Part shown: one piece after another, positions 41,120 to 52,494 of the stretch
Position numbering within the stretch: the stretch's first letter is position 1
How the letters are laid out: each line of letters starts with the position of its first letter
Assembly: GCF_029784165.1 (NCBI RefSeq)
Contig: NC_073695.1
Location: 158,968,646-159,032,645, forward strand
DNA length: 64,000 nt
Direction of reading: 5' to 3'
Source: Wyeomyia smithii
Lineage: Eukaryota > Arthropoda > Insecta > Diptera > Culicidae
Position numbers and translations under genes: made by a program
The notes under the pieces: generated by a model
What the model was told of the DNA's origin: nothing
What the model saw: only the letters and a program-made list of their open reading frames with translations
Database searches by the model: none

Positions 41120-44100
41120 TACGGCGAAAGAGGTTAGGAATTTTTTCACTGTATTACAGTGGAATTGCAGAAGTATCATCCCCAAATTCGATTTATTTTC
41201 TCATTTGATGAATACATACAATTGTGACGCATTCGCGCTCTGTGAAACCTTTCTCAATTCGAACGATCAACTCAATTTCCACGATTTTAACATTATTCGT
41301 CGAGATCGAGACTCACACGGTGGAGGGGTACTTTTAGGGATCAAAAAGTGCTATTCTTTTTTCAGAATCGACCTCCCCTCGATCTCGAATATTGAAGTTG
41401 TTGCCATTCAAACGAATTTGAATGGAAAAGACCTTTGCCTTGTTTCGTTATATATTCCCCCATCCGCGCGGATTGAACAGAAGCAACTCCTTGATATAGC
41501 AGAATTGCTTCCCGCACCTTTTATGATTTTGGGTTCGCTATGGGGGTCGCTGTACGACGACAACCGATCTTCTTTAATTTGTAACTTGATCGACGACTTC
41601 AATATGACACTTTTGAATGCTGGGGAAGCGACACGTGTACCTAATCCTCCAGCACGTGAAAGCGTGCTTGACCTATCCCTCTGCTCGACATCACTAGCGT
41701 TAGATTGCCAGTGGAAAGTAATCAACGATTCCCACGGTAGTGATCATCTTCCAATCGTTTTATCAATTGCTAATGGTTCAACTCCCCCGAACCCAATCAA
41801 TATTTCCTACGACCTTACACGTAATATTGATTGGAAGCGTTATGAGTCTATTATAGCGGAATCTATCGAGACTCACGAGGAACTTCCTCCGGAGGAAGAA
41901 TACGCGTTCTTAGCTGGCTTGATAATCGACGCCGCGACTCAAGCTCAGACGAAACCGATACCGGGGGTAACGATTAGACAGCACCCTCCCAACAAATGGT
42001 GGGACAAAGAGTGCTCTGAGCTGTACGTGCGAAGGTCCGTGGCGTATAAGGACTACCGGGAGTACGGCACTGTCAACCTGCTTCGAAAGTACGAGGCACT
42101 GGGCAGGCAGATGAAGAGCTTAGTAAAGGCGAAAAAACGCGGGTACTGGCGGCGGTTCGTAAACGCGTTGTCGAGGGAAACAGCGATGAGCACTCTTTGG
42201 GATACCGCCAGGCGCATGCGGAACCGTGACGTTTCAAATGAGAGTGAGGAGTATTCAGATCGCTGGATACTCGATTTTGCCAAAAAGGTCTGTCCGGACT
42301 CTGTACCGGAACAGAAAACCTTTCGCGACGCGTTTATAGTAACTACGGAAGAGCCTCCATTTTCGATGTTGGAATTTTCAATGGCTCTCCTGTCGTGCAA
42401 CAATAAGGCTCCAGGGTTAGATAGAATAAAATTCAACCTGTTGAAGAATCTACCCGACTCTGCAAAAAGACGCTTGTTGAATTTGTTCAACAAGTTTCTT
42501 GAGCTAAACATTGTTCCGCATGACTGGAGGGAGGTAAAAGTCATTGCTATTGGGAAACCCGGGAAACCTGCCTCTGATCGCAATTCATGTAGAATGTAGA
42601 ATGTAGAAGTTTTAAGCGCGAAACTTCATTCGCAGGGACTTTCACCAAATTTGAACAACTTTTTGCTCAACTTGTTGTCAGAAAAGCATATGTATTTCTC
42701 ACATGGCGATTCGACAACTTCCCGAATTAGTTACATGGGCCTTCCCCAGGGCTCATGTTTAAGTCCTCTCTTATATAATTTTTACGTCAATGACATCGAT
42801 GAATGTCTTGCAAATTCATGCACGCTAAGGCAACTTGCAGACGATAGCGTTGTATCCATTACTGGTAGCGAGGCTAGCGATCTGCAAGGACCATTGCAAG
42901 ATACCTTAGACAATTTGTCTGAATGGGCTCTCAAGCTGGGTATCGAATTCTCTCCGGAGAAAACTTAGTTGGTCGTTTTTTCTAGGAAGCATAACCCAGC
43001 TCAGCTGCAGCTCGTACTAACGGGTAAAACGATCTCTCAGGTTTTAGTCGCTAAATATCTCGGGGTCTGGTTCGACTCTAAATGCACCTGGGCTTGTCAT
43101 ATTAGGTATCTGACACGAAAATGCCAACAGAGGATTAATTTTCTTCGTACGATTACCGGAACCTGGTGGGGAGCCCACCCAGGAGACCTTCTGAGGTTAT
43201 ACCAAACAACAATACTGTCAGTTCTTGAGTACGGTTGTTTCTGCTTTCGCTGCGCTGCGAACACGCATATTTTGAAACTAGAAAGAATACAATATCGTTG
43301 TTTGCGTATTGCCTTGGGTTGCATGCAGTCGACCCATACGATGAGTCTTGAAGTGTTAGCGGGTATTCTTCCGTTGAAACATCGTTTTTGGAATCTCTCT
43401 TACCGGTTGCTAATTCGATGCACAGTTATGAACCCATTAGTAATTGAAAATTTCGAGAGGTTGGTCGACCTTCAATCTCAATCCAGATTTATGACTTTAT
43501 ATTTTGACTATATGGCTCAAGATATTAATCCTTCTTCATACGATTCCTCCAATGTCTCACTTTTAGATACTTCTAATAATGCTATATTCTTCGACACCAC
43601 CATGAAACAAGACATTTCTGGTATCCCGGATCAGTTGCGACCCCAAGAGATCCCTAAGATTTTTTCCAATAAGTTTAAACATGTTAGTTATGATAAAAGG
43701 TTTTACACTGACGGATCTAATCTAGATGAGTCCACTGGCTTCGGTGTTTTCCACGAAAATTTTACCGCCTCCTACAAACTCGATGCTCCTGCTTCCGTGT
43801 ACGTCGCAGAACTTGCTGCTATTCAGTACTCTCTTGGAATCATCGAAACATGGGTAGGCCATAGACCACTACTTCATCTTCACAGATAGTCTCAGTGCCA
43901 TTGAGGCTCTGCGATCGATGAAGCCTGTGAAGCACACCCCGTATTTCCTGGGGAAAATACGGCGGTTTTTAAGTGCTTTAACAGATAAAAATTACCGGGT
44001 TACCTTAGCGTGGGTCCCTTCTCATTGCTCGATTCTGGGTAATGAAAAGGCTGACTCTTTAGCTAAGGTGGGTGCTATTGATGGCGATATTTATGAAAGA

Positions 44101-44553
44101 CCAGTTGCTTATGATGAATTTTATAGCATTTTGCGTCAGAGAACACTCAACAGTTGGCAATCATCATGGAACTCAGATGAACTGGGACGGTGGCTACATT
44201 CCATTTTTCCTAAGGTATCGACGAAAGCATGGTTCAAGGGGTTGGATGTAGGTCGGGACTTCATTCGCGTGATGTCCGAACTTATGTCCAATCACTACAC
44301 GTTAAACACGCATCTCTTTCGTATAGGGCTTGTAGACAGTAATCTCTGCGTTTGTGGCGATGGCTACCATGACATCGAGCATGTTGTTTGGTCGTGTGCC
44401 GAATTCTGTGATGTTAGGTCCGAGCTTATAGATTCCCTCCGGGCCCGAGGAAAACAACCGAACGTACCCGTTAGAGACATTCTGGGAAGCGGTGATCTCC
44501 AGTACATGACACAACTGTACTGTTATTTGAAAAAGACTGACATTAAAATTTAA
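41112..44553 (+). pseudogene. LINE copy 1 ORF2 (EN-RT-RNase H), multiply broken
   Basis: Endonuclease motifs LQWNCRSI, ALCETFL and SDHLPIVL are present. The GDFN block has been lost by a short in-frame deletion near 41530 (ILGSLWGS remains). RT motifs include NNKAPGLDRIKFN, GLPQGSCLSPLLYN and LADDS. About 260 bp carrying the first catalytic Asp motif is deleted at 42590, where three GTAGAAT-like repeats sit. A stop follows at 42966-42968 and a frameshift near 43855. RNase H reads FYTDGS, AELAAIQ, then after the shift WVPSHCSILGNEKADSLAK. A CVCGDGYHDIEHVVWSC zinc motif is near the end. Inactive. Confidence 0.88.
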
Positions 44554-46048
44554 TATTCTTTTGTCTATTTGTCAGAATACCCGTATACGACGCTGGAGAC
44601 ACGAACACGAAGAGCCTAAATCTATGTTTAAAAAACAAAAAAGAACACCAGTCGAAACACAAATAGATCGTATATCTTAATTAGTTTTAAGCAAGAATTG
44701 TATTTCTCTCCTCTCACCTTAAATCCCCACTAGCTCGTAGTCGGCCGCGAGAATAAATAAAAGGCCTCCCTCTTTTCCCTGCTAACGTAGAATTAATACG
44801 AATTGTACTTGGCTCAGTAAAACAGAAAATGTATCGTGCCGTGTCAAATAAACTAATTTTAAACCATACTCATATTGGAAGGTATTTAGTTATTTTGGTT
44901 GTTTTCCAGAAACTAACACTGGTTGTCTTTAAATTCAAAATGGTGTCAAGGGTCAATGTTTGGTTTCTATGCATCATCTCGATTACGGAAATATCCATGT
45001 TTAGTATTATTTGGTCATTTTCGACTGTTTCCTAGAAGTTGCCATTTAGCGATGCAAAATGGTGCCTGAGGTCAATTGTTAGCTCATTGCATCATTCTGG
45101 TTCCAGAGATACTCATATTGGATGGTATTTGGTTATTTTAGGGTTTTTTTCACAAACCGGATAACGCCATCTTGGATTTTGAAATGGTATTTAAGATTCA
45201 TTGCATAATTACGATTCCGAAAATACCCATATTGGGGGGTATTTGGTCGTTTGCCGTTGTTTTTCCGAAACCGGAAGTCGCCATCTTAGAATTCAAAATG
45301 CTATCTGTGGTCGAATTTAGCTCCTGTGTTTCTTTCTTTATCCGGATATTATTATATTGGGTGGGAATCGTCCATTTTTGGCTGTTTTCTAGAAACCGGA
45401 AGTTGCTATCTTACAATCCAAAATGTTGCCTGAGGTCGATTATGGAACATATTTGTTACCACTAAAAACATTTACCTGCCAAATATGGTTCTATTTAGTT
45501 GATTAGTTCGCGAGATGTGCAGAAATTTGTGCAGAAACATGTGCTTCCATAAGAGGGAGGGGCGTCGAACCATTATGGACATATTTATTACCCTTTATAA
45601 CATCCACTTGCCAAATTCGGTTTCATTTGCTTGGTTTGTTCTTGAGCTGTGCAGAAATGTATGTTTCATTTGTATTGGACCCCTTCTTTCCAGAAAAGGG
45701 AGGGGTCTCAAACTATCATAGGAACCTTTATCGGGACCAAAAACAACCTCTACATACAAATTTTCACGTCGATCGGTTCGGTAGTTTTCGAGCCTATATG
45801 GATCAAACAGACAGACAGACCGGACTGCATTTTTATATTTATAGATTACAACATCAATATTTTAAAACCTAAAGAGTGAATCTACATTTATTGGATTGAA
45901 GCGTTCATGTAAATCTATTTTTACAAATAAAAGTTTGAATGAGAAAGGCTGGGTCTGACCGCTAGGTGGATTAATTTAGGTTTTACTCTACCGTCAGTAA
46001 TGTTCAGATACTTTTTTGCCTTTCTCCTAGAAAGGTATAGCAATCACT

Positions 46049-48943
46049 GAAAAAGTAGGAGGGTGGTATTCAAGACACGACCGCATGACGTTGACTACCG
46101 TATTCTTAAAAAAAAAATATTCCATTGAAGCAAATAGTAGAGGGAATTGCAACGCTTCTTTTACAAAACTTCTGTAACAAAATTTCGAGGCTCCAAAAGG
46201 TACCAGTTTCCGATTATTCTCGTCCAGAATTCCAGCCATTTTAGTATTTTGCAGTAGCCATTTATTACTAACAGCCACCAGCATAACGGGTGAAACCGGC
46301 ACGAGATGACCGGTACTATTTTGTCTTTCCTCCTTTCAGCTGCTAACACCTAGCGCTGTCGTGAAATTAACATCAACATAAACATGCATTTTTGCAAGGT
46401 TTTTTTCCGCTAGCAACAGCAGTTGTAAAACATAAAATTCAACTAACCGCTTCTATTATAAAACTGCGAGGCACCAAAAGGTGCCAGTTGCCGATTTCTT
46501 GTTTACTGGTTTCCGTCCAGAATTCCAGCCATTTTAGTATTTTGCAGCAGCCACCAGCATCACGGGTCAAACCGGCACGAGATGACCGGTACTATTTTGT
46601 TTTTCCTCCTTTTAGCTGCTAACACCGAGCGTCCGTATGTACCCGGTACGGTTTAATAATGAAACTGATGGGGTGAAATGTTCGAACGATACGTTTTATA
46701 CCAAGGCTTCGTCAGATAATTAGAAAGAGGGATGGGCTACATAAATGATGGAATGGTAGAGACAAATGTTTCTTGAAAGCTGCGCCGGCCGCTGTCATAA
46801 TATTAACACCAACACAAACATGCATTTTTGCAAGGTTTTTTCCGCTAGCAGCAGCATTTGGTAAAACAGAAAATTCAATTTGCCGCTTCTGTAACAAAAT
46901 TTAGAGGCACCAAAAGGTGCCAGTTGCCGATAACATTGTTGTTTTCTGGTTAATCTACTAAAAGCCACCAGCATAACGGGTGAAACCGGCACGAGATGAC
47001 CGGTACTATTTTGTCTTTCCTCCTTTCAGCTGCTAACATCCTGGCGCTGTCGTGAAATTAACATCAACATGAACATGCATTTTTGCAAGGTTTTTTTTTC
47101 CGCTAGCAACAGCAATTGTAAAACATAAAATTCAACTAACCGCTTCTATTATAAAACTGCGAGGCACCAAAAGGTGCCAGTTGCCGATTTCTTGTTTACT
47201 GGTTTCCGTCCAGAATTCCAGCCATTTTAGTATTTTGCAGTAGCCACCAGCATAACGGGTCAAACCGGCACGAGATGACCGGTACTATTTTGTTTTTCCT
47301 CCTTTTAGCTGCTAACACCGAGCGTCCGTATGTATCCGGTACGGTTTAATAATGAAACTGATGGGGTGAAATGTTCGAACGATACGTTTTATACCAAGGC
47401 TTCGTCAGATAAATAGAAAGAGGGATGGGCTACATAGATGATGGAATGGTAGAGACAAATGTTTCTTGAAAGCTGCGCCGGCCGCTGTCATAATATTAAC
47501 ACCAACACAAACATGCATTTTTGCAAGGTTTTTTCCGCTAGCAGCAGCATTTGGTAAAACAGAAAATTCAATTTGCCGCTTCTGTAACAAAATTTAGAGG
47601 CACCAAAAGGTGCCAGTTGCCGATTACATTGTTGTTTTCTGGTTAATCTACTAAAAGCCACCAGCATTACGGGTGAAACCGGCACGAGATGACCGGTACT
47701 ATTTTGTCTTTCCTCCTTTCAGCTGCTAACACCTAGCGCTGTCGTGAAATTAACATCAACATAAACATGCATTTTTGCAAGGTTTTTTTCCGCTAGCAAC
47801 AGCAATTGTAAAACATAAAATTCAACTAACCGCTTCTATTATAAAACTGCGAGGCACCAAAAGGTGCCAGTTGCCGATTTCTTGTTTACTGGTTTCCGTC
47901 CAGAATTCCAGCCATTTTAGTACTTTGCAGTAGCCACCAGCATCACGGGTCAAACCGGCACGAGATGACCGGTACTATTTTGTTTTTCCTCCTTTTAGCT
48001 GCTAACACCGAGCGTCCGTATGTATCCGGTACGGTTTAATAATAAAACTGATGGGGTGAAATGTTCGAACGATACGTTTTATACCAAGGCTTCGTCAGAT
48101 AAATAGAAAGAGGGATGGGCTACATAGATGATGGAATGGTAGAGACAAATGTTTCTTGAAAGCTGCGCCGGCCGCTGTCATAATATTAACACCAACACAA
48201 ACATGCATTTTTGCAAGGTTTTTTCCGCTAGCAGCAGCATTTGGTAAAACAGAAAATTCAATTAGCCGCTTCTGTACCAAAATTTCGAGGCACCAAAAGG
48301 TGCCAGTTGCCGATTATAGTTTCCTGGTTAGTCCGTCCAGAATTCCAGCCATTTAAGTGTTTTGCAGTAGCCATTTACTACTAAAGCCACCAGCATTACG
48401 GGTGAAACCGGCACGAGATGACCGGTACTATTTTGTATTTCCTCCTTTCAGCTGCTATCACCTAGCGTCCGCATGTCACTGGTGCGGTTTTGGAATCAGA
48501 ATGATGAGGCGCCGGCCGCTGTCGTAAAATTAACACCAACAAAAAGATGCATATTTGCAAGGTTTTTTCCGCTAGCAGCAGCATAAACATCGGAAACAGA
48601 AAGTGACAACAACAATAACAACAAAGTCAGATCGATTGTACCCGTTAGTGTCGACTGTGCTTGGGAAGAGAGGTAGTGATTGGCTGCGCGGTATGATTTA
48701 GACAATCGATATTAATTACCAATTTTTCAATAGTGTATCTCAAACAATAGTTTGTTTTTGTTACATAAATTTAACCGTAAAAGAATTTCTGATCGATTGA
48801 TGCCAAAACCTCGAAAACCTGATTATAGATGACTGCAAAATAAGCGCTCAAAACCTGACCACTTTTCTCTGGTTTTCCCTGGTTGAATTACTAGATTTTT
48901 AAATTCAGGGGCCTAACTTCGATATAGACGTTAGTCAACGTCA
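46049..48943. other. 2.9-kb block inserted in E3, mostly satellite
   Basis: It interrupts the E head. A 12-bp inverted pair TGACGTTGACTA / TAGTCAACGTCA lies at 46086-46097 and 48932-48943; the right copy ends exactly at the junction. The block may therefore be a DNA element whose interior expanded into satellite. The stretch 48590-48930 holds nothing recognised. Confidence 0.55.
46100..48590. repeat. Higher-order satellite array, ~691-bp unit
   Basis: About 3.5 units, each made of two related subunits. The marker CCGGCACGAGATGACCGGTAC recurs near 46296, 46573, 46987, 47266, 47679, 47956 and 48409, giving alternating spacings of about 277 and 413 bp. Other shared motifs are the hairpin GGCACC-AAAA-GGTGCC and ATGCATTTTTGCAAGG. 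Short frames repeating every ~691 bp (near 46712, 47405, 48095) are a by-product of the repeat. Units are highly similar. Confidence 0.9.
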
Positions 48944-49022
48944 AAAACCAAAGGTATAAAAGTGCTCCAAAGGGTCGAATCTCGTATACCAATCGACTTA
49001 GTTCGACGAGCTGAGCATTTTC

Positions 49023-49078
<56 letters not shown>

Positions 49079-50757
49079 TGTGTGTATGTATGTAACGGTC
49101 TCCCAATCTCACTCGATTTTCTCAGAGATGGCTGGACCGATTTTCATGAAACTGATTGCAAATGAAAGGTCTAGTTGCTCCATAAGACCCAGTTGAATTT
49201 TATTGTAATCGGATTTTTGGTTTCGAGGTTATGTATCAAACTGTGAAAATCACAAAACTTCATTATCTAAAAAACTACACAACCGATTTGAACTAAATTG
49301 GTATCAAAAGAACGGGCTTGCTTTTTGAAACATTTGTGAAATAATTTTATAATGATTGGATATGTAGTTATGCAAACACACATGTAGTTATGCAAACACT
49401 GTTTAAACTCACTCTTTTTTCTCAGAGATTGCTGTACCGATTTTCACAAAATTAATGTCATATGGAAGGTCTTGTTGCCCCATAAGACCCTATTGAATTT
49501 TATTGTTATTGGACTTGAAATTCGTCCGTTATGTATAATAATGTGAAATCAGGCTATGACAAGGAACATGTTTCTAAGACTGTTTGAACTCACCCACTTT
49601 TCTCAGATATGGATGAACCGATTTTCAAAAAATAAGTTGCAATAGAAAGGTCTAGTTGCCTGATAAAACCCTATTGAATTTTATTATAATCGGACTGTAA
49701 CTTTGTCTGTTATGTATCAAAATGTAAAAGTTATGAAACTTCATTATCTCAGAAACTACACAACCGATTTGAACAAAATAGGTATCAAATGAACGGGCTG
49801 TCTTTAAAAACCATAAACAACGAATTTTATTATATTTTATTATTATATTATATTTTATTTCACAGGAAAAGCTATAATTTTTCATTTTTTCTTAGTTTGA
49901 CCTTCGGGGCAACACTTGTGTTGACCAGTGTAATCGGACTTTTATTCTATCCATTATGTGTTAAATTGTAAAAATATTGAAAATCTCTTCTTTCAAAGGT
50001 TACACGACTTATTTAAAGAAAACAGGTGTCGCAAATTTCAAAATGAAGTATGAAGTTGATTCCTGGTCTCTGAGCAACATCCCGGGTACTGAAATACTCA
50101 CATTGGGTAATGTTTGTCCCTTTTAGACTGGTAGAAACCGGAAGCTACTGTCTACAAATTTAAAATGGCGTCTGAAGATGATTTCAGGCCTCAGGGTATC
50201 ATACCGCTTCCCCAAATCGTATTGGATGATATTTGTCACTTTAGACTGTTGATCGGAAACTGTCGCCATCTTCGCCATAGAAATACCCAGATTAGGCAGT
50301 TCGGCAATTTTATAATGGATTTTATGATTATCAGGCAACCAGAAGTGGTCATCTGGATTGAAAATTAGGTTTTAGGTCGGATTCTGGCCACTGGGTATAA
50401 TCCAGGTTTCAAGAACCCATATTGATTGGTATTTGGCCATTCATTGGATGCCTCTCAGAAACGATCAGTAATATCAACTGCGTTAAAGAATTTCAATTTC
50501 ACTGATAAGATCATTCAAATTAATGTAAAAGGAACAACATTTATTTATACATTGTTTGAAATCTACTGACTAACGTTGACTTAAAGAATCTGAATATTTA
50601 TAGGCAGTATATGAGTACAAATCATTAGCGTCAAAAATTTATTTTTCGATTTTCAAGAAAACTTTGAAGTTTAAGATTACCAATTCTTATTAAATACCTT
50701 TGGGTCTATTATGCACATATTACGTGCTCACGTTGTTCAAGTTAAAACCTTATTCAG

Positions 50758-50938
50758 GTTCATTATGCAGACAGTATGTGAGTAGAGGAAGAACGAAAAA
50801 TAAGCGAACTGGAAATATGATACAGATTTGGAAAAATATACCGCATCCCGACGGGTATATTTTTCCAAATCTGTATCATATTTCCAGTTCGCTTATTTTT
50901 CGTTCTTCCTCTACTCATATACTGTCTGCTTAATGAAC
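50758..50938. repeat. Near-perfect palindrome (85-bp arms)
   Basis: Arms 50758-50842 and 50854-50938 match at about 83 of 85 positions with an 11-nt centre (50843-50853). It lies inside the diverged tail of E3. Could be a small fold-back element or hairpin-RNA locus. Confidence 0.9.
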
Positions 50939-51345
50939 TTGCGTGTTAACGGGAAAAAGCCGTTGTTATTTTTACTAACTTTATGAAGAAATTTCGATTT
51001 GTGCAGCAAAGGCACTTCTACTCATAACTCTGGAATTTTTGCGATTTTCGAAATGGGATTTCGTGTGATGAAACTTAACAGTATTTAGCATCGTTTGCCA
51101 TCAAAAACTCAAAAATGCAAAATTTTGAGTTGTGCCAGTGTTGCACGAAGCCGATGATATGTTAAATTTTAAATGTTCGGTATAGTTGTGCTGGTGGCTA
51201 CCAGAAATTTGTTGTTTAGAATGAATAACAAATCCAGCAGAAATAATCAAGGTGTATTTTTTAAGTGTTGGAGTAAATCTATTTCAACAAATTATAAGTT
51301 TGAAGGAGAAAGCCTGGGTCTCACCGCTAGGTGGATTAATTTAGG

Positions 51346-52106
51346 TTTTTAGGATATTTTTCCTGATTGAGCTTTGCCAGTTATATCGGTGAAACGTTGA
51401 TTCCAGCTAGGCCTTTGTTGAATAACTCAATTTTCTGTGTTCTGGAGTATTCTTTTTTAAATGCTTTCTTGAGATGATACGATTGAATGATACGATTGAT
51501 GGTATCTCCGCCAATTCGTATCTAGATGCAGATGGTTGCAACCAGCCGTAGAAAATGTACAGTACTACGACAGCCGTTAGACGACAGGAGGGCTTCTTCC
51601 TGAGCAACAGTAGTAACACCAGCAAAAACGTAACAGTCCATGGAAACAAAATTGTGCGACTTGCAGCGTTGCCGTTGCGTTCGCCATGGACTTCAGTGAT
51701 TATACTACTACTATGCTTCTTGCTTGTGCGCGATGCAGAGCATGCCTTTTTGTAGTATTTCATTTGAACTTATATACATGCATCGTAATACAGCGAATTT
51801 GTCAATGATTTTTCTTTCCATCATAGCATGCCTGTCGTTATCATTACGCGTTGTTAAAGCTTATGTTAGCGATGAGTAAGATGAATCAATTGCAAGCGGC
51901 TGTGTAATTATTCGCAAGAGCATATTAGAAGAATTTAAGGTGCGCCACTTCTCCGGGTTACCCCTGAAGTTTCCGGGTCTGGGAGGTAGTCTCCGGGGTT
52001 TCGGGGGGAAGCGAATTTTCTCCACACCAACAAAATTATTTTCAACCTGCAACCTGGAAATGGCATAAACCAAAACGTGAACGAAAAACAGCAACCTATT
52101 TGGACA
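51346..52106. other. Unannotated stretch
   Basis: Between E3 and the second LINE. Frames at 51407-51763 and 51861-52133 (minus) have no recognisable domains. The sequence at 51950-52015 is G/C-rich. No feature supported. Confidence 0.4.
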
Positions 52107-52494
52107 CATTCCGAGTCGAACAACCAAGCGCATCGGTTGTGTTTATCGGTCGTCTCGATATATTCGCAAAAAATAATCGAACAAAAGACAACGCTTGCCC
52201 GGTCCGGTCTAACGAGTGCTGTGCAGTGCAAAATAAATCCGCTTGAAGGTCAACCGCTATTGTTTGCTTTGTTGCTGCGTAGCTGCGCCGCCGCTGCTGA
52301 ACCGAACGTTTCGGTGTTTAGCTGTGTTGAAGACAACCAGAGCTACATAGAGGAAAGTGTAAATCTGCACAGCTGCCGGCTGCCGGCGGCTGCACCCAAC
52401 GATTGCGTGACCACATTGTCGAAGACAAAGCATCGCTTGAAATCAAAAAAAGGTACGTGTTTCTTTTCGGTGTTAGGGCACTAGCCTTAGCACA

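Larger units (their letters stand above)
38988..44865 (+). mobile_element. I-superfamily LINE with RNase H, copy 1 (defective)
   Basis: 5.88 kb, flanked by perfect 13-bp duplications ATACTCATATTGG (38975-38987 and 44866-44878). Complete at both ends: 5' CATTCG start with promoter, ORF1, ORF2 (endonuclease, RT, RNase H) and a 3' UTR (44554-44865) ending without a long A tail. RNase H plus ORF1 knuckles place it in the I superfamily (I/Loner/Outcast-like); the exact clade is uncertain. Several inactivating lesions. Confidence 0.85.
37515..45980 (+). repeat. E-family repeat, copy E2' (split by a LINE)
   Basis: Duplicate of E2. Segments 37515-38987 and 44866-45980, separated by the I-superfamily LINE. 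The split falls inside a CATATTGG module, and the 13-bp target ATACTCATATTGG is present on both sides. Confidence 0.85.
23782..45986. repeat. Tandem segmental duplication, copy 2 (22.2 kb with insertions)
   Basis: It carries the same family-X / E1 / E2 order as copy 1 but holds three insertions: 24659-28270, 29666-37366 and 38988-44865. Removing these and their target duplications leaves about 4.97 kb, equal to copy 1. It ends TTTAGGTTTTAC at 45986, the same terminal motif as copy 1. Confidence 0.85.
46018..51345 (+). repeat. E-family repeat, copy E3 (split by satellite block)
   Basis: The head is 46018-46048 (GCCTTTCTCCTAGAAAGG...CACT). It resumes at 48944 with the TATAAAAGTGCTCC and TG-microsatellite region (49021-49090), then the TTCTCAGAGATGGCTG modules (49110-49900), diverged CATATTGG modules (50050-50450) and the terminal module with GCTAGGTGGATTAATTTAGG (51328-51345). 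More diverged than E1/E2 and outside the segmental duplication. Confidence 0.75.

Noticed and set aside
46712..46897. 61-aa frames repeating at 46712, 47405 and 48095
   Set aside because: Spacing equals the satellite unit; they are copies of the repeat, not genes.
46100..48590. CRISPR-like array
   Set aside because: The unit is 691 bp with no short repeat/unique spacer pattern, and the context is eukaryotic.
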